A stretch of DNA of 64,000 nt, taken from contig NZ_JAFBEB010000003.1 in the NCBI RefSeq assembly GCF_016908525.1, positions 62,001 through 126,000 on the forward strand, in the 5' to 3' direction. Made by a program: the position numbers and the translations under genes. Below are positions 9,208 through 18,803 of this stretch, in pieces. This DNA comes from Brevibacillus fulvus (lineage in GTDB: Bacteria > Bacillota > Bacilli > Brevibacillales > Brevibacillaceae). The notes below the pieces were generated by a model. The model was not told the origin of the DNA. It was given only the letters and a program-made list of their open reading frames with translations, and did no database searches. Position 1 is the stretch's first letter, and each line of letters starts with the position of its first letter.

Positions 9208-10047
9208 ATGAGCAAGAGGTTATTGCGGGGGATCATACATCGTCTGCCGCAAAACGCGATGTCCCGGACGATGGGCAAGATTACCGCATCACGGTTTAGC
9301 CGCCTTGCGATCAAACGCTATATTCGACATTATCAGATCGACTTGTCCCAAGTGGAAAAACCGGTTGAGCAGTACCGCACGCTGAAAGAGTTTTTTACGC
9401 GCCGTCTGAAACCGGAAGCGCGGACGATTGCTCCGGGCAACGAAGTGATTGTCAGTCCTGTTGACGGAACCGTTTCCCAATTGGGCGACATCGATGGCGG
9501 CACACTGATCCAGGCCAAAGGGAAAGAGTATCGGGTGACGGAATTGTTGGGGGAATCTCCCGAACTGGCCGCCCGTTTTGACGGGGGCAAATTCATTACC
9601 ATTTATTTAAGTCCTCGCGATTACCACCGGATTCACATGCCGATTGACGGCATCTTGAAGAAATATACGTACATGCCCGGACGGCTGTATCCGGTCAATC
9701 AGCTCGGAGTGGAACATGTCGACCGTTTGTTTGCCCGCAATGAGCGGCTGGTGACGTTTATCGAAGCGCCGCCGAATCGCCATGTTGCCCTGGTCAAAGT
9801 AGGGGCCTTGTTTGTCGGCAGCGTGAAAGTTCTTTACAACACGGCGACGACCAATGTCAAGCGAGGTTGTCCATACAGCGGAGAAATTGCCGGTCAGCCC
9901 GCGTATCAAAAAGGGCAGGAACTTGGCTATTTTGAGTTTGGTTCAACAGTGATTTTGCTGTTTGAACGGGAGCAAATCGAGTGGCTGCCTGAGATCCGGG
10001 TAGGTGCCGCCCTGTTGATGGGGCAGGCATTGGCAAAATGGACATAG
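9208..10047 (+). CDS. psd: Phosphatidylserine decarboxylase proenzyme
   Basis: Converts phosphatidylserine to phosphatidylethanolamine at the membrane. It is 279 residues. The self-cleavage site is seen near the C-terminus as FGSTVILLF, where the Ser of G-S-T becomes the pyruvoyl group; the family consensus is LGST. Other family blocks are SPVDGTVSQLG, YLSPRDYHRIHMP and PGRLYPVNQ. The ATG at 9208 has AAGGAGAGG upstream; the frame is open further 5-prime, but that part is non-coding leader. It is flanked by terminators on both sides, so it is probably monocistronic. No partner pssA is in the window. Confidence 0.93.
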   Translation: MSKRLLRGIIHRLPQNAMSRTMGKITASRFSRLAIKRYIRHYQIDLSQVEKPVEQYRTLKEFFTRRLKPEARTIAPGNEVIVSPVDGTVSQLGDIDGGTLIQAKGKEYRVTELLGESPELAARFDGGKFITIYLSPRDYHRIHMPIDGILKKYTYMPGRLYPVNQLGVEHVDRLFARNERLVTFIEAPPNRHVALVKVGALFVGSVKVLYNTATTNVKRGCPYSGEIAGQPAYQKGQELGYFEFGSTVILLFEREQIEWLPEIRVGAALLMGQALAKWT

Positions 10048-10053
10048 AACGGG

Positions 10054-10095
10054 ATGAAACAAGCATCGCACTTCTGTTGCTTGTTTTCATTTTTC
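10054..10095 (+). terminator. Rho-independent terminator after psd
   Basis: ATGAAACAAGCA pairs with TGCTTGTTTTCAT (one bulged T), followed by a T-rich run. Confidence 0.75.
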
Positions 10096-10117
10096 ACATA
10101 ATTCGTCTGCAACCAAA

Positions 10118-10147
10118 TTGACGAACCGAATCGGATTCAAGTAAGAT
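10118..10147 (+). promoter_or_regulatory. Sigma-A promoter for gatCAB
   Basis: TTGACG at 10118-10123 and TAAGAT at 10142-10147, with an 18-base spacer, 33 bases before the gatC start. Confidence 0.7.
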
Positions 10148-10180
10148 GTAAACGCAAAAACGTACGGAGGTGAATGAACA

Positions 10181-10471
10181 ATGGGTGAGATTACGAGAAA
10201 AGAAGTCGAACATGTCGCCGATCTGGCGCGTCTGAAACTGACCGAGGCGGAGGCGGAGCGCTACACCAAAGATTTGAACGCGATTTTGCAATTTGCTGCC
10301 AAATTGAACGAATTGGATACGTCGAACATTCAGCCAACCAGTCACGCCACCGACGTGAAAAATGTGATGCGCGAAGATGCCAACCGTCCGTCTCTTCCCC
10401 GGGAAGAAGCTTTGCGCAATGCGGCCGACCATGAAGACGGCCAATTTAAAGTGCCCGCTGTATTTGAGTAG
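10181..10471 (+). CDS. gatC: Asp-tRNA(Asn)/Glu-tRNA(Gln) amidotransferase subunit C
   Basis: A 96-residue protein with the usual GatC start [21 protein letters not shown] and the tail [18 protein letters not shown]. It links and stabilises GatA and GatB, the complex that amidates mischarged Glu-tRNA(Gln) and Asp-tRNA(Asn). GGAGGTGA precedes the ATG. It is the first gene of a gatC-gatA-gatB operon, the standard Bacillota order, and sits directly behind a clear promoter. Confidence 0.95.
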   Translation: MGEITRKEVEHVADLARLKLTEAEAERYTKDLNAILQFAAKLNELDTSNIQPTSHATDVKNVMREDANRPSLPREEALRNAADHEDGQFKVPAVFE

Positions 10472-10497
10472 AACAATGGCGGAAAGGAGGAACTATC

Positions 10498-11967
10498 TTG
10501 TCTTTATTTGATCAACGATTATCAGAAGTACATAGTCAATTGAGAAAGCGTGAATTGTCTGTCACCGATCTGGTTGAGGCCAGTCTGCAACAGATCAAAG
10601 ACGTGGACGGCGCGATTAAAGCGGTGCTCCATGTGGATGAGGAAGCCGCTCTTCAGCAGGCCAAAGCATTGGACGAGCGTCTGGCCAAAGAGGAAGAAAT
10701 GGGATTGCTCTACGGCCTGACCGCAGGTTTGAAAGACAATATCGTCACCAAAGGATTGCGGACGACCGCGGCCAGCAAATTGCTCGGCAATTACGATCCA
10801 GTCTACGACGCGACCGTCAGCCAAAAGCTGAAAGATGCCAATGCCGTGGTGGTGGCGAAACTGAACATGGACGAGTTCGCCATGGGCGGTTCCAATGAGA
10901 ATTCCGGATTTTTCCCTACCCGCAACCCTTGGAACACCGAGTACGTGCCGGGCGGTTCCAGCGGCGGTTCGGCGGCGGCGATGGCGGCGCGCCAATTTTT
11001 CTTTACCCTCGGTTCGGATACGGGCGGTTCTATCCGTCAGCCGGCTGCTTTTTGCGGGGTTGTCGGCTTGAAACCGACCTACGGACGCGTTTCCCGCTAC
11101 GGTTTGATCGCGTTTGCCTCTTCGCTGGACCAAATCGGGCCGATTACCAAAAATGTCGAAGATGCTGCCTATGTGCTGCAGGCGATCGCCGGCTACGATC
11201 CGTACGATTCTACGTCTGCCGATGTGGAAGTGCCGGATTACTTGTCCGCCCTGACCGGTGAGGTAAAAGGGCTGCGCATCGGCGTACCGAAAGAATTAAT
11301 CGGCGAAGGCATTGACCCGGAAGTGCGGGAAAGCGTGCTGGCCGCACTGAAACAACTGGAAAGCATGGGCGCAACCTGGAGCGAGGTATCGATGCCGCAT
11401 ACCGAATATGCGGTGCCGACTTATTATTTGCTGGCTTCTTCCGAGGCGTCTTCCAATCTGGCTCGCTTTGATGGTGTCCGCTATGGCGTGCGCGCCGAAA
11501 ATGCCGACAACCTGATCGAGCTGTATAAGGAAACCCGCAGCCAGGGCTTTGGCTCCGAGGTCAAACGGCGGATTATGCTGGGAACCTATGCCTTGTCGTC
11601 CGGTTATTACGACGCGTATTACAAAAAAGCGCAACAGGTAAGAACGCTGATCATCCAAGATTTCCAAAATGTATTTGCCGACTTTGACCTGATCCTGCAT
11701 CCGACCACACCGACGACCGCCTTTAAACTGGGCGAGAAAGTCGATGATCCGGTGAAAATGTATCTCGAAGATATTTGCACGATTCCGGTCAATCTGGCTG
11801 GTTTGCCGGCGATCAGCATTCCTTGCGGCTTTGCCTCCAACGGTCTGCCGATCGGGATGCAACTGGTCGGAAAAGCATTTGATGAAGCGACGATTCTTCG
11901 GGTCGCACACGCCTATGAGCAGGCGACAAGCCATCATCAGCGCAAGCCTGAACTGGTGAGGGGGTAA
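10498..11967 (+). CDS. gatA: Asp-tRNA(Asn)/Glu-tRNA(Gln) amidotransferase subunit A (amidase)
   Basis: A 489-residue amidase-signature protein that releases ammonia from glutamine for the transamidation. The catalytic Ser-cisSer-Lys set is seen in GLKDNI (Lys), [10 protein letters not shown] and [16 protein letters not shown]. The length matches GatA (about 485). The start is TTG at 10498 behind AAAGGAGG, a common arrangement for this gene. GatB begins 5 bases downstream, so the subunits are translated together. Confidence 0.96.
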   Translation: MSLFDQRLSEVHSQLRKRELSVTDLVEASLQQIKDVDGAIKAVLHVDEEAALQQAKALDERLAKEEEMGLLYGLTAGLKDNIVTKGLRTTAASKLLGNYDPVYDATVSQKLKDANAVVVAKLNMDEFAMGGSNENSGFFPTRNPWNTEYVPGGSSGGSAAAMAARQFFFTLGSDTGGSIRQPAAFCGVVGLKPTYGRVSRYGLIAFASSLDQIGPITKNVEDAAYVLQAIAGYDPYDSTSADVEVPDYLSALTGEVKGLRIGVPKELIGEGIDPEVRESVLAALKQLESMGATWSEVSMPHTEYAVPTYYLLASSEASSNLARFDGVRYGVRAENADNLIELYKETRSQGFGSEVKRRIMLGTYALSSGYYDAYYKKAQQVRTLIIQDFQNVFADFDLILHPTTPTTAFKLGEKVDDPVKMYLEDICTIPVNLAGLPAISIPCGFASNGLPIGMQLVGKAFDEATILRVAHAYEQATSHHQRKPELVRG

Positions 11968-11972
11968 ACAAA

Positions 11973-13406
11973 ATGAGCCAGTTTGAAACGGTTATCGGTC
12001 TGGAAGTCCATGCCGAACTATCGACTAACAGTAAAATCTTTTGCGGTTGCCGCACGGAGTTTGGCGCGGCGCCAAATACCCATACCTGTCCGATTTGCCT
12101 TGGACATCCGGGGGTTTTGCCGGTCGTCAACAAACAAGCGGTGGAATTCGCGATCAAAGCGGCGTTGGCGCTCAATTGCGAGATTTCCCTGGAAACGAAG
12201 TTTGACCGGAAAAACTACTTTTATCCTGATCTGCCGAAAGCGTATCAGATCTCGCAATATGATCAGCCGATCGGAAAAAACGGCTGGATCGACATCGAAG
12301 TGAATGGGGAGAAAAAACGGATCGGCATCAACCGGCTCCATCTGGAAGAAGATGCCGGAAAGCTGACCCACTCCGAATACGGCGGCGGGACATTGGTTGA
12401 CTACAACCGTGTCGGTGTGCCGCTGGTGGAAATCGTCTCCGAACCGGATCTGCGTTCGCCGGAAGAAGCGAAAGCGTATCTGGAAAAGCTGAAAGCGATT
12501 CTGCAGTATACCGGGGTGTCCGACGTTCGGATGGAACAGGGCTCGCTGCGCTGTGACGCCAACGTCTCGATCCGTCCGGTTGGCCAAACGGAATTGGGCA
12601 CGAAAACAGAATTGAAAAACATGAACTCGTTCCGCAATGTTCAGGTCGGACTGGAATATGAAGTACAGCGTCAGCAGGAAGTGGTCTTGGCTGGCGGCAA
12701 AGTGACCCAAGAAACGCGTCGCTGGGACGAAGCCAACAAAAAAACTGTGGTTATGCGCTCGAAGGAAGAAGCGCACGATTATCGTTACTTTCCGGACCCG
12801 GATCTGGTGCGGATGCAAATCTCCGAGGACTGGATCGCGTCCATTCGCGCCAGCATTCCGGAGCTGCCGGATGCCCGTCAGGCCCGTTACATGAATGAGT
12901 ACGGTCTGTCCGGTACGGATGCCGGCGTCATTACGATGACCAAGGAATCCGCCGATTTTTACGATGAAGCGGTCAAGACAGGCGCCGATCCGAAAGCAGT
13001 CGCCAACTGGCTGATGGTCGATCTGTTCGGCTATTTGAATGCCAACAATCTGGAACTGTCCGAAGTGAAAATTACGCCACAAGGTTTGGGCGAAATGATC
13101 AAGCTGATTGAAAAAGGGACAATCTCCAGCAAAATCGCCAAAACCGTTTTCAAGGAAATGGTTGAGACTGGAAAGGACCCGGGCAAAATCGTTGAGGAAC
13201 AAGGGCTCGTGCAAATCAGCGACGAAGGTGCCTTGAAACAGATCGTCATCGATGCGATCGCCGCCAATCCGCAAGCGGTTGAGGACTACAAGGCCGGTAA
13301 CGATCGGGCGGTCGGCTTCTTTGTCGGTCAAGTGATGAAACAGACAAAAGGCAAAGCCAACCCGGCGATGGTCAACAAACTGATCATGGAACAACTAAAC
13401 AAATAA
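11973..13406 (+). CDS. gatB: Asp-tRNA(Asn)/Glu-tRNA(Gln) amidotransferase subunit B
   Basis: A 477-residue subunit that binds the mischarged tRNA and phosphorylates the glutamyl or aspartyl ester. The N-terminal cradle shows [10 protein letters not shown], the CGCRTEFG and CPICLGHPG cysteine pairs that bind zinc, and [15 protein letters not shown]; the C-terminal YqeY-like domain ends the protein. It closes the operon and is followed by a strong terminator. Confidence 0.96.
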   Translation: MSQFETVIGLEVHAELSTNSKIFCGCRTEFGAAPNTHTCPICLGHPGVLPVVNKQAVEFAIKAALALNCEISLETKFDRKNYFYPDLPKAYQISQYDQPIGKNGWIDIEVNGEKKRIGINRLHLEEDAGKLTHSEYGGGTLVDYNRVGVPLVEIVSEPDLRSPEEAKAYLEKLKAILQYTGVSDVRMEQGSLRCDANVSIRPVGQTELGTKTELKNMNSFRNVQVGLEYEVQRQQEVVLAGGKVTQETRRWDEANKKTVVMRSKEEAHDYRYFPDPDLVRMQISEDWIASIRASIPELPDARQARYMNEYGLSGTDAGVITMTKESADFYDEAVKTGADPKAVANWLMVDLFGYLNANNLELSEVKITPQGLGEMIKLIEKGTISSKIAKTVFKEMVETGKDPGKIVEEQGLVQISDEGALKQIVIDAIAANPQAVEDYKAGNDRAVGFFVGQVMKQTKGKANPAMVNKLIMEQLNK

Positions 13407-13422
13407 GCTTTTCTGGGAAAAG

Positions 13423-13471
13423 AGCTGTTCCGCAAAGCGGTGATTCACTGCTTGCCGGACAGCTTTTTTTT
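13423..13471 (+). terminator. Rho-independent terminator after gatB
   Basis: AGCTGTTCCG pairs with CGGACAGCT (one bulge) around an inner GCAAAGC/GCTTGC stem, followed by a run of T residues. Confidence 0.85.
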
Positions 13472-13547
13472 CTGCCGCAAACCTGGCGTAGTCACTTTTG
13501 CCGGATAATGGTAGGATAGGGAAAAGAGTACCGCAGGAGGGAACCGT

Positions 13548-14231
13548 ATGAACGGAGCGGAGGGCAAAGTTGTCTCATTAAATATCGGGAAGCCGAAAAT
13601 GTTTGTTTATCAGGGAAAGGAACTGGAAACGGGCATTTTCAAGGAGCCGGTCGCACAACGTCTGTATTTGACCAAATTAAACTTCACCGGCGACGGGCAA
13701 GCTGATCTGATCAACCACGGGGGAAGCGACAAGGCGGTATGTGTCTACAGCCATGAGCACTATCCGTATTGGGAACAGGCATTGCAGCGGCCGCTGTCGG
13801 TTGCCGCCTTTGGGGAGAATCTGACAGTCAGCGGATTGCTCGAGCAGGATGTCTGCATCGGCGATCTGTATCAATTGGGCGAGGCGGTGGTTCAGGTCAG
13901 TCAACCGCGCCAGCCCTGCCACAAGCTGGCAAAACGCTATGATGTGCGCGATATGCCGCTCCGTCTGCAAAATACCGGCTATACCGGCTTTTATTTTCGT
14001 GTGATCGAAGAAGGCTGGGTCGCTCCCGACGAGTCGATTGTGCTGCTCAAACGCCACCCGATGCAAGTGACCGTCGCGCAAGCCAATCATTATATGCATC
14101 AGGACAAACATAATTTGCCGGAAATCAGGCGTATATTGGAGATAGCGGAGCTTTCACAGAGCTGGCGGCACACGTTTACAAGACGATTGTCAGGAGAAGC
14201 GACCGACAGCCAAAAACGGCTGCAAGGATAA
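13548..14231 (+). CDS. MOSC domain protein of the YiiM family
   Basis: A 227-residue MOSC protein. YiiM relatives are molybdenum-cofactor-using reductases linked to N-hydroxylated purine detoxification. Seen: the N-terminal KVVSLNIGKPK, the loop VYSHEHYPYWE, GENLTVSGLLEQDVCIGD, and the conserved QPRQPCHKLAKR, whose Cys is the likely cofactor-sulfur ligand. The C-terminal helical 3-alpha segment is present (about 170-227). GCAGGAGGG precedes ATG 13548. It appears to be a single-gene unit between the gatB terminator and the next promoter. Confidence 0.85.
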   Translation: MNGAEGKVVSLNIGKPKMFVYQGKELETGIFKEPVAQRLYLTKLNFTGDGQADLINHGGSDKAVCVYSHEHYPYWEQALQRPLSVAAFGENLTVSGLLEQDVCIGDLYQLGEAVVQVSQPRQPCHKLAKRYDVRDMPLRLQNTGYTGFYFRVIEEGWVAPDESIVLLKRHPMQVTVAQANHYMHQDKHNLPEIRRILEIAELSQSWRHTFTRRLSGEATDSQKRLQG

Positions 14232-14236
14232 TCCAA

Positions 14237-14266
14237 TTGAAGTGACAGCTTCCGTTTTTGTATAAT
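14237..14266 (+). promoter_or_regulatory. Sigma-A promoter for the small hypothetical gene
   Basis: TTGAAG at 14237-14242 and a perfect TATAAT at 14261-14266, spacer 18. The transcript would start just upstream of the RBS for ATG 14288, which argues against the earlier TTG at 14258. Confidence 0.65.
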
Positions 14267-14287
14267 CAGGGAAAGGGTGGTTTGCCG

Positions 14288-14638
14288 ATGAAAATCCTTT
14301 CGGCAGCGGGGGAAACGATCCCGCCGGGGAAGCTCGGTTCACCGCAAGACAGCTTTACGCGTTCGATTGCGACTTACGAGAGGGGAGGGCAAATCCGCAC
14401 GCTGACCGTGACTTACCCGCTTTATTTTGAAAAATTGCTGGCGGAGCAGGGGATCTATGATCAGCAAAGCGACGGAGTGCCCGTGAACCAGATTACCGCC
14501 GTTTTGGTACTCGAACAACACCCGGATTTTTCGGAAAGCCGTTTTTATTTGAGCGATGCAGCTGTGTTTCTTCAGTTGTTTTCCGGCTTTTCTCTTGCAG
14601 ATTGGAAAAACAGACATGCCGAACTTGTATTCACATAG
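14288..14638 (+). CDS. Small hypothetical protein
   Basis: A 116-residue soluble protein that I do not recognise. It has no membrane segment or Cys. Seen features are a Gly/Pro-containing N-terminus, a Tyr-rich middle (TVTYPLYFEKLLAEQGIYD) and a hydrophobic C-terminal half. The start at ATG 14288 is set by AAAGGGTGG at 14272-14280 and by the promoter whose -10 box lies immediately upstream. It is a single-gene unit, followed by an inverted repeat. Confidence 0.6.
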   Translation: MKILSAAGETIPPGKLGSPQDSFTRSIATYERGGQIRTLTVTYPLYFEKLLAEQGIYDQQSDGVPVNQITAVLVLEQHPDFSESRFYLSDAAVFLQLFSGFSLADWKNRHAELVFT

Positions 14639-14650
14639 CCCATAGGGTAG

Positions 14651-14695
14651 ACAGGTACCTGCGCTGGATTTGCGGTCAGCCGGTACCTGTTCTGT
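14651..14695 (+). terminator. Inverted repeat, probable terminator
   Basis: ACAGGTACC at 14651-14659 is perfectly repeated in inverse orientation as GGTACCTGT at 14682-14690; the T tract after it is weak, so termination may be partial. Confidence 0.5.
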
Positions 14696-14785
14696 TTCTC
14701 CACAAATTCGCCATATGATTTCTTATTTAGAAACGTTATAATCTAGAGTAACAAGGGAAGTACTAGGCTAAGGGAGGATACCGTC

Positions 14786-15553
14786 GTGAAAAAAAGTGGA
14801 GTACTTATCATTGGTCATGGTTCCAGCAGTTCGTCCTGGGTACAACTCGTGGACGAAGCTGTCAGTCAAATTCAGGTACCTGTGCCGGTTGTCGCCTCCT
14901 TTTTGGAAATGGTCGAAGGCCGCTTGATTGAAGACGGTATTCGCGCTTTGGAGAAGCAGGGAGTAAACCAGATTATTGCCGTGCCGCTGTTTGTGGCTTC
15001 CGGCAGTACACATATTGATGAAATTGGCGGTTTGCTCGGCGTGCGCGATTCGGCAGGACTGGACGAAGAGATTGTCCCGATCGAGACCGAAGCGGAAATC
15101 ATCTTTTGCCCGCCGATGGACGATCATCCGTTGATCGTCGAGATTTTGCTGGAGCGTGCCCGCGAGTTGGTCAAACAGCCGGAAAAAGAGACTCTTCTTC
15201 TGGTCGGCCACGGAGCCGATGAAGGGGAGAACCATGCGAAGTGGGAGGCCGTCTTGCAGCGTCTGGCGGTAAAATTGCGGCAAGAGCTGGGCTTAAAGGC
15301 GGCTACATACGGAACGCTGCATCCGGATAATTTGACGAGAAGAGCCAGCGCAATCGCTCGCAAAAACCGGATGATCGTCCTGCCCTTGTTTTTGAGCGAG
15401 GGCTATTTTACGAAAACGGTCGTGCCTTCCCGCCTGCAAGGATTGTCTTATCTGTATAATGGAAAAGCTTATTTGCCCCATCCTGCCGTAACCCGCTGGC
15501 TGCAGACGACGATCGAAGAACAGCTGGCCAACAGCAGTTTGCAGACCGTATAA
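14786..15553 (+). CDS. CbiX/SirB-type sirohydrochlorin chelatase
   Basis: A 255-residue protein with two CbiX half-domains. The first holds LIIGHGSSSSSW and VPLFVASGSTHIDEIGG, giving the His ligands that position the metal; the second holds LLVGHGADEGENHAKW. The family inserts Co or Fe into sirohydrochlorin for cobalamin or siroheme. GTG 14786 is preceded by AGGGAGG at 14771-14777; a TATAAT at 14737-14742 with a poor -35 is the likely promoter. No other tetrapyrrole gene is near, so whether the metal is cobalt or iron is not decided. Confidence 0.82.
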   Translation: MKKSGVLIIGHGSSSSSWVQLVDEAVSQIQVPVPVVASFLEMVEGRLIEDGIRALEKQGVNQIIAVPLFVASGSTHIDEIGGLLGVRDSAGLDEEIVPIETEAEIIFCPPMDDHPLIVEILLERARELVKQPEKETLLLVGHGADEGENHAKWEAVLQRLAVKLRQELGLKAATYGTLHPDNLTRRASAIARKNRMIVLPLFLSEGYFTKTVVPSRLQGLSYLYNGKAYLPHPAVTRWLQTTIEEQLANSSLQTV

Positions 15554-15609
15554 GCGGGAATAGTGACGCGTCGACCAAGATTATATCAGTAAAAAAACGA
15601 GCGCACAGC

Positions 15610-15647
15610 AAAACGCTTCCGTTGCATAGGAACAACGGAGGCGTTTT
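15610..15647. terminator. Long perfect-loop hairpin, probable bidirectional terminator
   Basis: AAAACGCTTCCGTTG (15610-15624) pairs over 15 positions with CAACGGAGGCGTTTT (15633-15647), with one G-T wobble and an 8-base loop. Confidence 0.7.
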
Positions 15648-15727
15648 GTACGTTTTGCTTCCAGCAGATCTTTTGTACCGGAACATGCCCTGGCAACGTA
15701 TGGTTGAAGCAGGAAAGGAGGAAACGA

Positions 15728-16459
15728 ATGATTGAGTTGGACTCTGTAACAAAACGGTTTGAGCGATTGACCGCGGTCGAGCGGGTCAGCTTGCAGATCC
15801 AATCCGGCGAAGTGCTCGGTTTGCTCGGGGAAAACGGCGCCGGGAAAACGACCTTGATGCGGATGATGGCGACGATCTTGACACCGACAGAGGGGGAGAT
15901 CGTCATCAATGGTTTTTCCGTCCGCCATCAACAGGTCGAGGTGCGGCGCCAAATCGGCATTTTGTTTGGCGGTGAGATCGGCTTGTATAACAGACTGACG
16001 GCCCGCGAAAATATCGCTTATTTCGGACAGCTCTACGGGATAGCCCCGGACAGACTGGCGCGGAGAATCGAAGAATTGAGCGAAATGCTGGAAATGCAGG
16101 ATTATCTCGACCGGCGTGTCGGCGGGTTTTCCCGCGGCATGAAGCAAAAGGTGGCGATTGCCCGCGTGCTTGTCCACGATCCGCAAATTGTGCTGCTTGA
16201 TGAGCCGACTACCGGACTGGATGTCGGCGCCGCGAGCATCTTTCGCGCGCTCATCCGGCAAATGAAGGCAGCCGGGAAAACGATCCTGTTCTCCAGCCAC
16301 CATATGGGGGAGATCGAGAAGCTGTGCGATCGGGTGGCGATCATGCATTGCGGACGTCTGTGCTATGAAGGGACGTTGCCGCGATTGCGGGCCATGTACG
16401 GTTTTACCGATCTCGATGAACTGTTTCTGCAAGTGCTGGAGAAGGAGGGAGAGCGGTGA
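15728..16459 (+). CDS. natA: ABC transporter ATP-binding protein, NatA-like
   Basis: A 243-residue ATPase subunit. Walker A is GENGAGKTT, the signature region VGGFSRGMKQKVAIARVL replaces the common LSGGQ, Walker B is IVLLDEP, and the switch His is in ILFSSHHMGE. This pattern, with a following ABC-2 permease, is that of NatAB sodium-efflux exporters. The ATG at 15728 has AAAGGAGGA upstream; the frame opens slightly earlier without an RBS. It overlaps the permease gene by 4 bases. The substrate assignment rests on family resemblance only. Confidence 0.82.
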   Translation: MIELDSVTKRFERLTAVERVSLQIQSGEVLGLLGENGAGKTTLMRMMATILTPTEGEIVINGFSVRHQQVEVRRQIGILFGGEIGLYNRLTARENIAYFGQLYGIAPDRLARRIEELSEMLEMQDYLDRRVGGFSRGMKQKVAIARVLVHDPQIVLLDEPTTGLDVGAASIFRALIRQMKAAGKTILFSSHHMGEIEKLCDRVAIMHCGRLCYEGTLPRLRAMYGFTDLDELFLQVLEKEGER

Positions 16460-17640
16460 ACGCCTCATTGATCTGGCTTATCTTCCGCAAAGAATTGACC
16501 GATCTGTTTCGCGACCGGAAAACGGTCATTGGCGCTTTCGTAATCCCGATAGCGGTCATCCCGGCGATCTTTTTCTTGGTGAGCGTGAGTATGAGCGGAG
16601 TGGAGGAAGATGCCCGCGCCAACGTCTCCTTGGTGATCCTGGGCGATGTCGAACAGCCGCTTGGACAGCGTCTGTTGCAGACGGAAGGCGTCAAACGGCT
16701 GCAGCCGGACGATCCGTTGGCCAGTCTGCATGAGGGGGAAGTCCGCGCGATCGTCACCATTCCGGACGATCTGGAACGTCATCTCCGGCAAAACGGCTCG
16801 GAGCAAATCCGCGTGCGATACGACGCCGCCAACGACAAGTCTGTTTATGCCTATGATTTAATCCAGCGGGTGATCGCCGATTACGAACAGGAAGTCGTCG
16901 CCGAACGGCTGCAGGCAGCCGGGCTGGAGCCGTCCGTTATTCATCCGCTTGAACTGGTGGAAGAAAGTGTGGCGAGCGAGGCGAAAATGACCGGCAAGCT
17001 GTTGTCCGGAATCGTTCCGCTGATGCTGATCCTCTCGCTTGCCACGGGAGGCATTGCCGCCGCTACCGATCTGGTGGCGGGGGAAAAAGAGCGCGGAACA
17101 ATGGAAGCCTTGATCAGCGCCCCAGTACCGGCTGGCAGTATCCTGACCGCCAAGCTGCTGACCGTGATGGTGATGAGCGGGATAAGTTCAGTGGCGGCCT
17201 TGGTCAGCTCTTCTTTAATTATCCAGGTGGGGCCGTTTTCCGCTAATGATGGCGGTTTTGCCCTCGGCTTTTTGGGGATCGGGTCCATTTTGCTGCTTGT
17301 CCTGATCCTGCTGCTTCTGGCGGCGATGTTTGCCGGGCTGGAGCTGGCGATCAGCACGTGGGCCAAAACGTTTAAAGAAGCGCAAACTTATATGACGCCG
17401 GTGTTGTTCGCGGCGATGGTCCCTTCGTATATGATGCTGCCGTTGGTTCCGGCGGACATTCCGCTTCTCTATTATGTTTTGCCGATTTTTAACGGCTCCG
17501 CGCTGTGCAAGGAAATTTTCTTCGGCGAGGTGCAACCGTTACACGTCGTATGCACATTGCTCTCATCGCTCGTCTACGTGGCCGCTGTCATCTGGCTGGC
17601 CGCTGCTCTGTTCCGCCGCGAAAAACTGCTGATCCACTGA
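16456..17640 (+). CDS. natB: ABC-2 type permease, NatB-like
   Basis: A 394-residue membrane subunit. One transmembrane segment lies at about 20-42, a large extracytoplasmic domain covers about 45-175, and five more hydrophobic segments follow; the cytoplasmic motif GEKERGTMEALISAPV between segments 2 and 3 is diagnostic for NatB/CcmB-type ABC-2 exporters. The start GTG overlaps the natA stop (GTGA). It probably exports sodium or a small toxic solute together with NatA. A strong hairpin follows and is shared with the convergent glcK. Confidence 0.82.
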   Translation: MNASLIWLIFRKELTDLFRDRKTVIGAFVIPIAVIPAIFFLVSVSMSGVEEDARANVSLVILGDVEQPLGQRLLQTEGVKRLQPDDPLASLHEGEVRAIVTIPDDLERHLRQNGSEQIRVRYDAANDKSVYAYDLIQRVIADYEQEVVAERLQAAGLEPSVIHPLELVEESVASEAKMTGKLLSGIVPLMLILSLATGGIAAATDLVAGEKERGTMEALISAPVPAGSILTAKLLTVMVMSGISSVAALVSSSLIIQVGPFSANDGGFALGFLGIGSILLLVLILLLLAAMFAGLELAISTWAKTFKEAQTYMTPVLFAAMVPSYMMLPLVPADIPLLYYVLPIFNGSALCKEIFFGEVQPLHVVCTLLSSLVYVAAVIWLAAALFRREKLLIH

Positions 17641-17651
17641 GCAGGCAAAAA

Positions 17652-17682
17652 ACCGGAGCCATGGACTTCCTGTGGCTCCGGT
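17652..17682. terminator. Bidirectional terminator between natB and glcK
   Basis: ACCGGAGCCA (17652-17661) pairs with TGGCTCCGGT (17673-17682). A-tract on one side and TTTT on the other side suit both converging genes. Confidence 0.85.
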
Positions 17683-17696
17683 AAAGTTTTGCTTTG

Positions 17697-18662
17697 TTAC
17701 AGTTGCGAACGAACGAGCCAGCCGGCCCCGATCACGCCGGCATCATTGCCCAATGTGGCCGGGAGGATTTGGCACGATTCCGCGACGAAGGGAAATGCCA
17801 CATAACGGCGAAAGTGCTGGCGAATCCGTGAAAATAAAAACTCGCCTGCCAGCGATACGCCGCCGCCAATGACGATCTTGCCCGGATTGAGCAGATTGGC
17901 CAGATGGGAACAGGCCAACCCGAGGTAAAATGCCGCCTGATCGACGATGGCAATCGAGGTCTCATCTCCTGCCATCGCGGCGTCAAAGATGTCTTTCGCC
18001 CGCAGCTGGCCGTTTTTTTGCAGCAAGTCGGCCAACGGTTTGCTTTTTCCAGCCTCGGCCGCCAGTGTTCCCTCGCGGATGATAGCGGTTGCAGAAGCGT
18101 AGTTTTCAAGACAGCCTGTTTTTCCGCAGTTGCATTGCGGTCCGCCGGTCGGCTCCATCGTCATGTGACCGATTTCCCCGCCGACGCCATTGACGCCGTG
18201 GATGATTTTCCCGTTGGCAATGATGCCGCCGCCGACACCGGTGCCCAATGTCAGCACGACCAGATCTTTCGTTCCCTGGCCGGCGCCTCGCCACATCTCG
18301 CCCAAAGCGGCCGCATTGGCGTCATTTTCCACGAATACCGGAACATGGGCCAACTTTTCCAGTTTTTCTTTCAAACGTGTATTTTTCCAGCCGAGATTGA
18401 CCGCCTGCTGAACTATGCCCGTTTCCGCATCGATGGGACCCGGAACTCCAATCCCGATCCCGGCCAGGCTGGCTTTGTCGGTCTGGGTTTCCTGAAGGAG
18501 TTTATCTACCAGGTTATTGATCTTTTCAATTACGCCGTCTTCCCCTTGCGCGACAGGCGTTGGCTGCTGGAATTGATGCAGGATTTCCCCAGCGGGGGAC
18601 AAAAGCGCCATCTTGATCGCTGTACCGCCAACATCAACTCCGACAATAGCTGAAACTTCCAC
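17697..18662 (-). CDS. glcK: ROK family glucokinase
   Basis: A 321-residue sugar kinase that phosphorylates glucose with ATP in the cytosol. Seen: the phosphate loop VGVDVGGTAIKMALL, GIGIGVPGPID, the catalytic ENDANAAALGE, and the zinc motif CNCGKTGCLE that defines ROK proteins. The length matches B. subtilis GlcK. The start is a GTG at 18662 behind AGTAGGGGG. It stands alone on the minus strand, divergent from dgkB and convergent to natB. Confidence 0.92.
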   Translation of the reverse strand: MEVSAIVGVDVGGTAIKMALLSPAGEILHQFQQPTPVAQGEDGVIEKINNLVDKLLQETQTDKASLAGIGIGVPGPIDAETGIVQQAVNLGWKNTRLKEKLEKLAHVPVFVENDANAAALGEMWRGAGQGTKDLVVLTLGTGVGGGIIANGKIIHGVNGVGGEIGHMTMEPTGGPQCNCGKTGCLENYASATAIIREGTLAAEAGKSKPLADLLQKNGQLRAKDIFDAAMAGDETSIAIVDQAAFYLGLACSHLANLLNPGKIVIGGGVSLAGEFLFSRIRQHFRRYVAFPFVAESCQILPATLGNDAGVIGAGWLVRSQL

Positions 18663-18803
18663 TGTTTTTAACCCCCTACTTATCCGGGTATTTTTCTTTA
18701 TCTTACCATGTAACGGGCCGCATAGCGATTCCCAAAAATGGCTATACAGGATATGATAAGACTAGTAGGATAAAGAGCGTAATGATGGAAGAAGGGACCA
18801 GAG

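Noticed and set aside
12018-13394. Antisense open frame of 458 codons opposite gatB
   Set aside because: gatB is certain; the antisense product is Phe/His/Arg-rich without motif.
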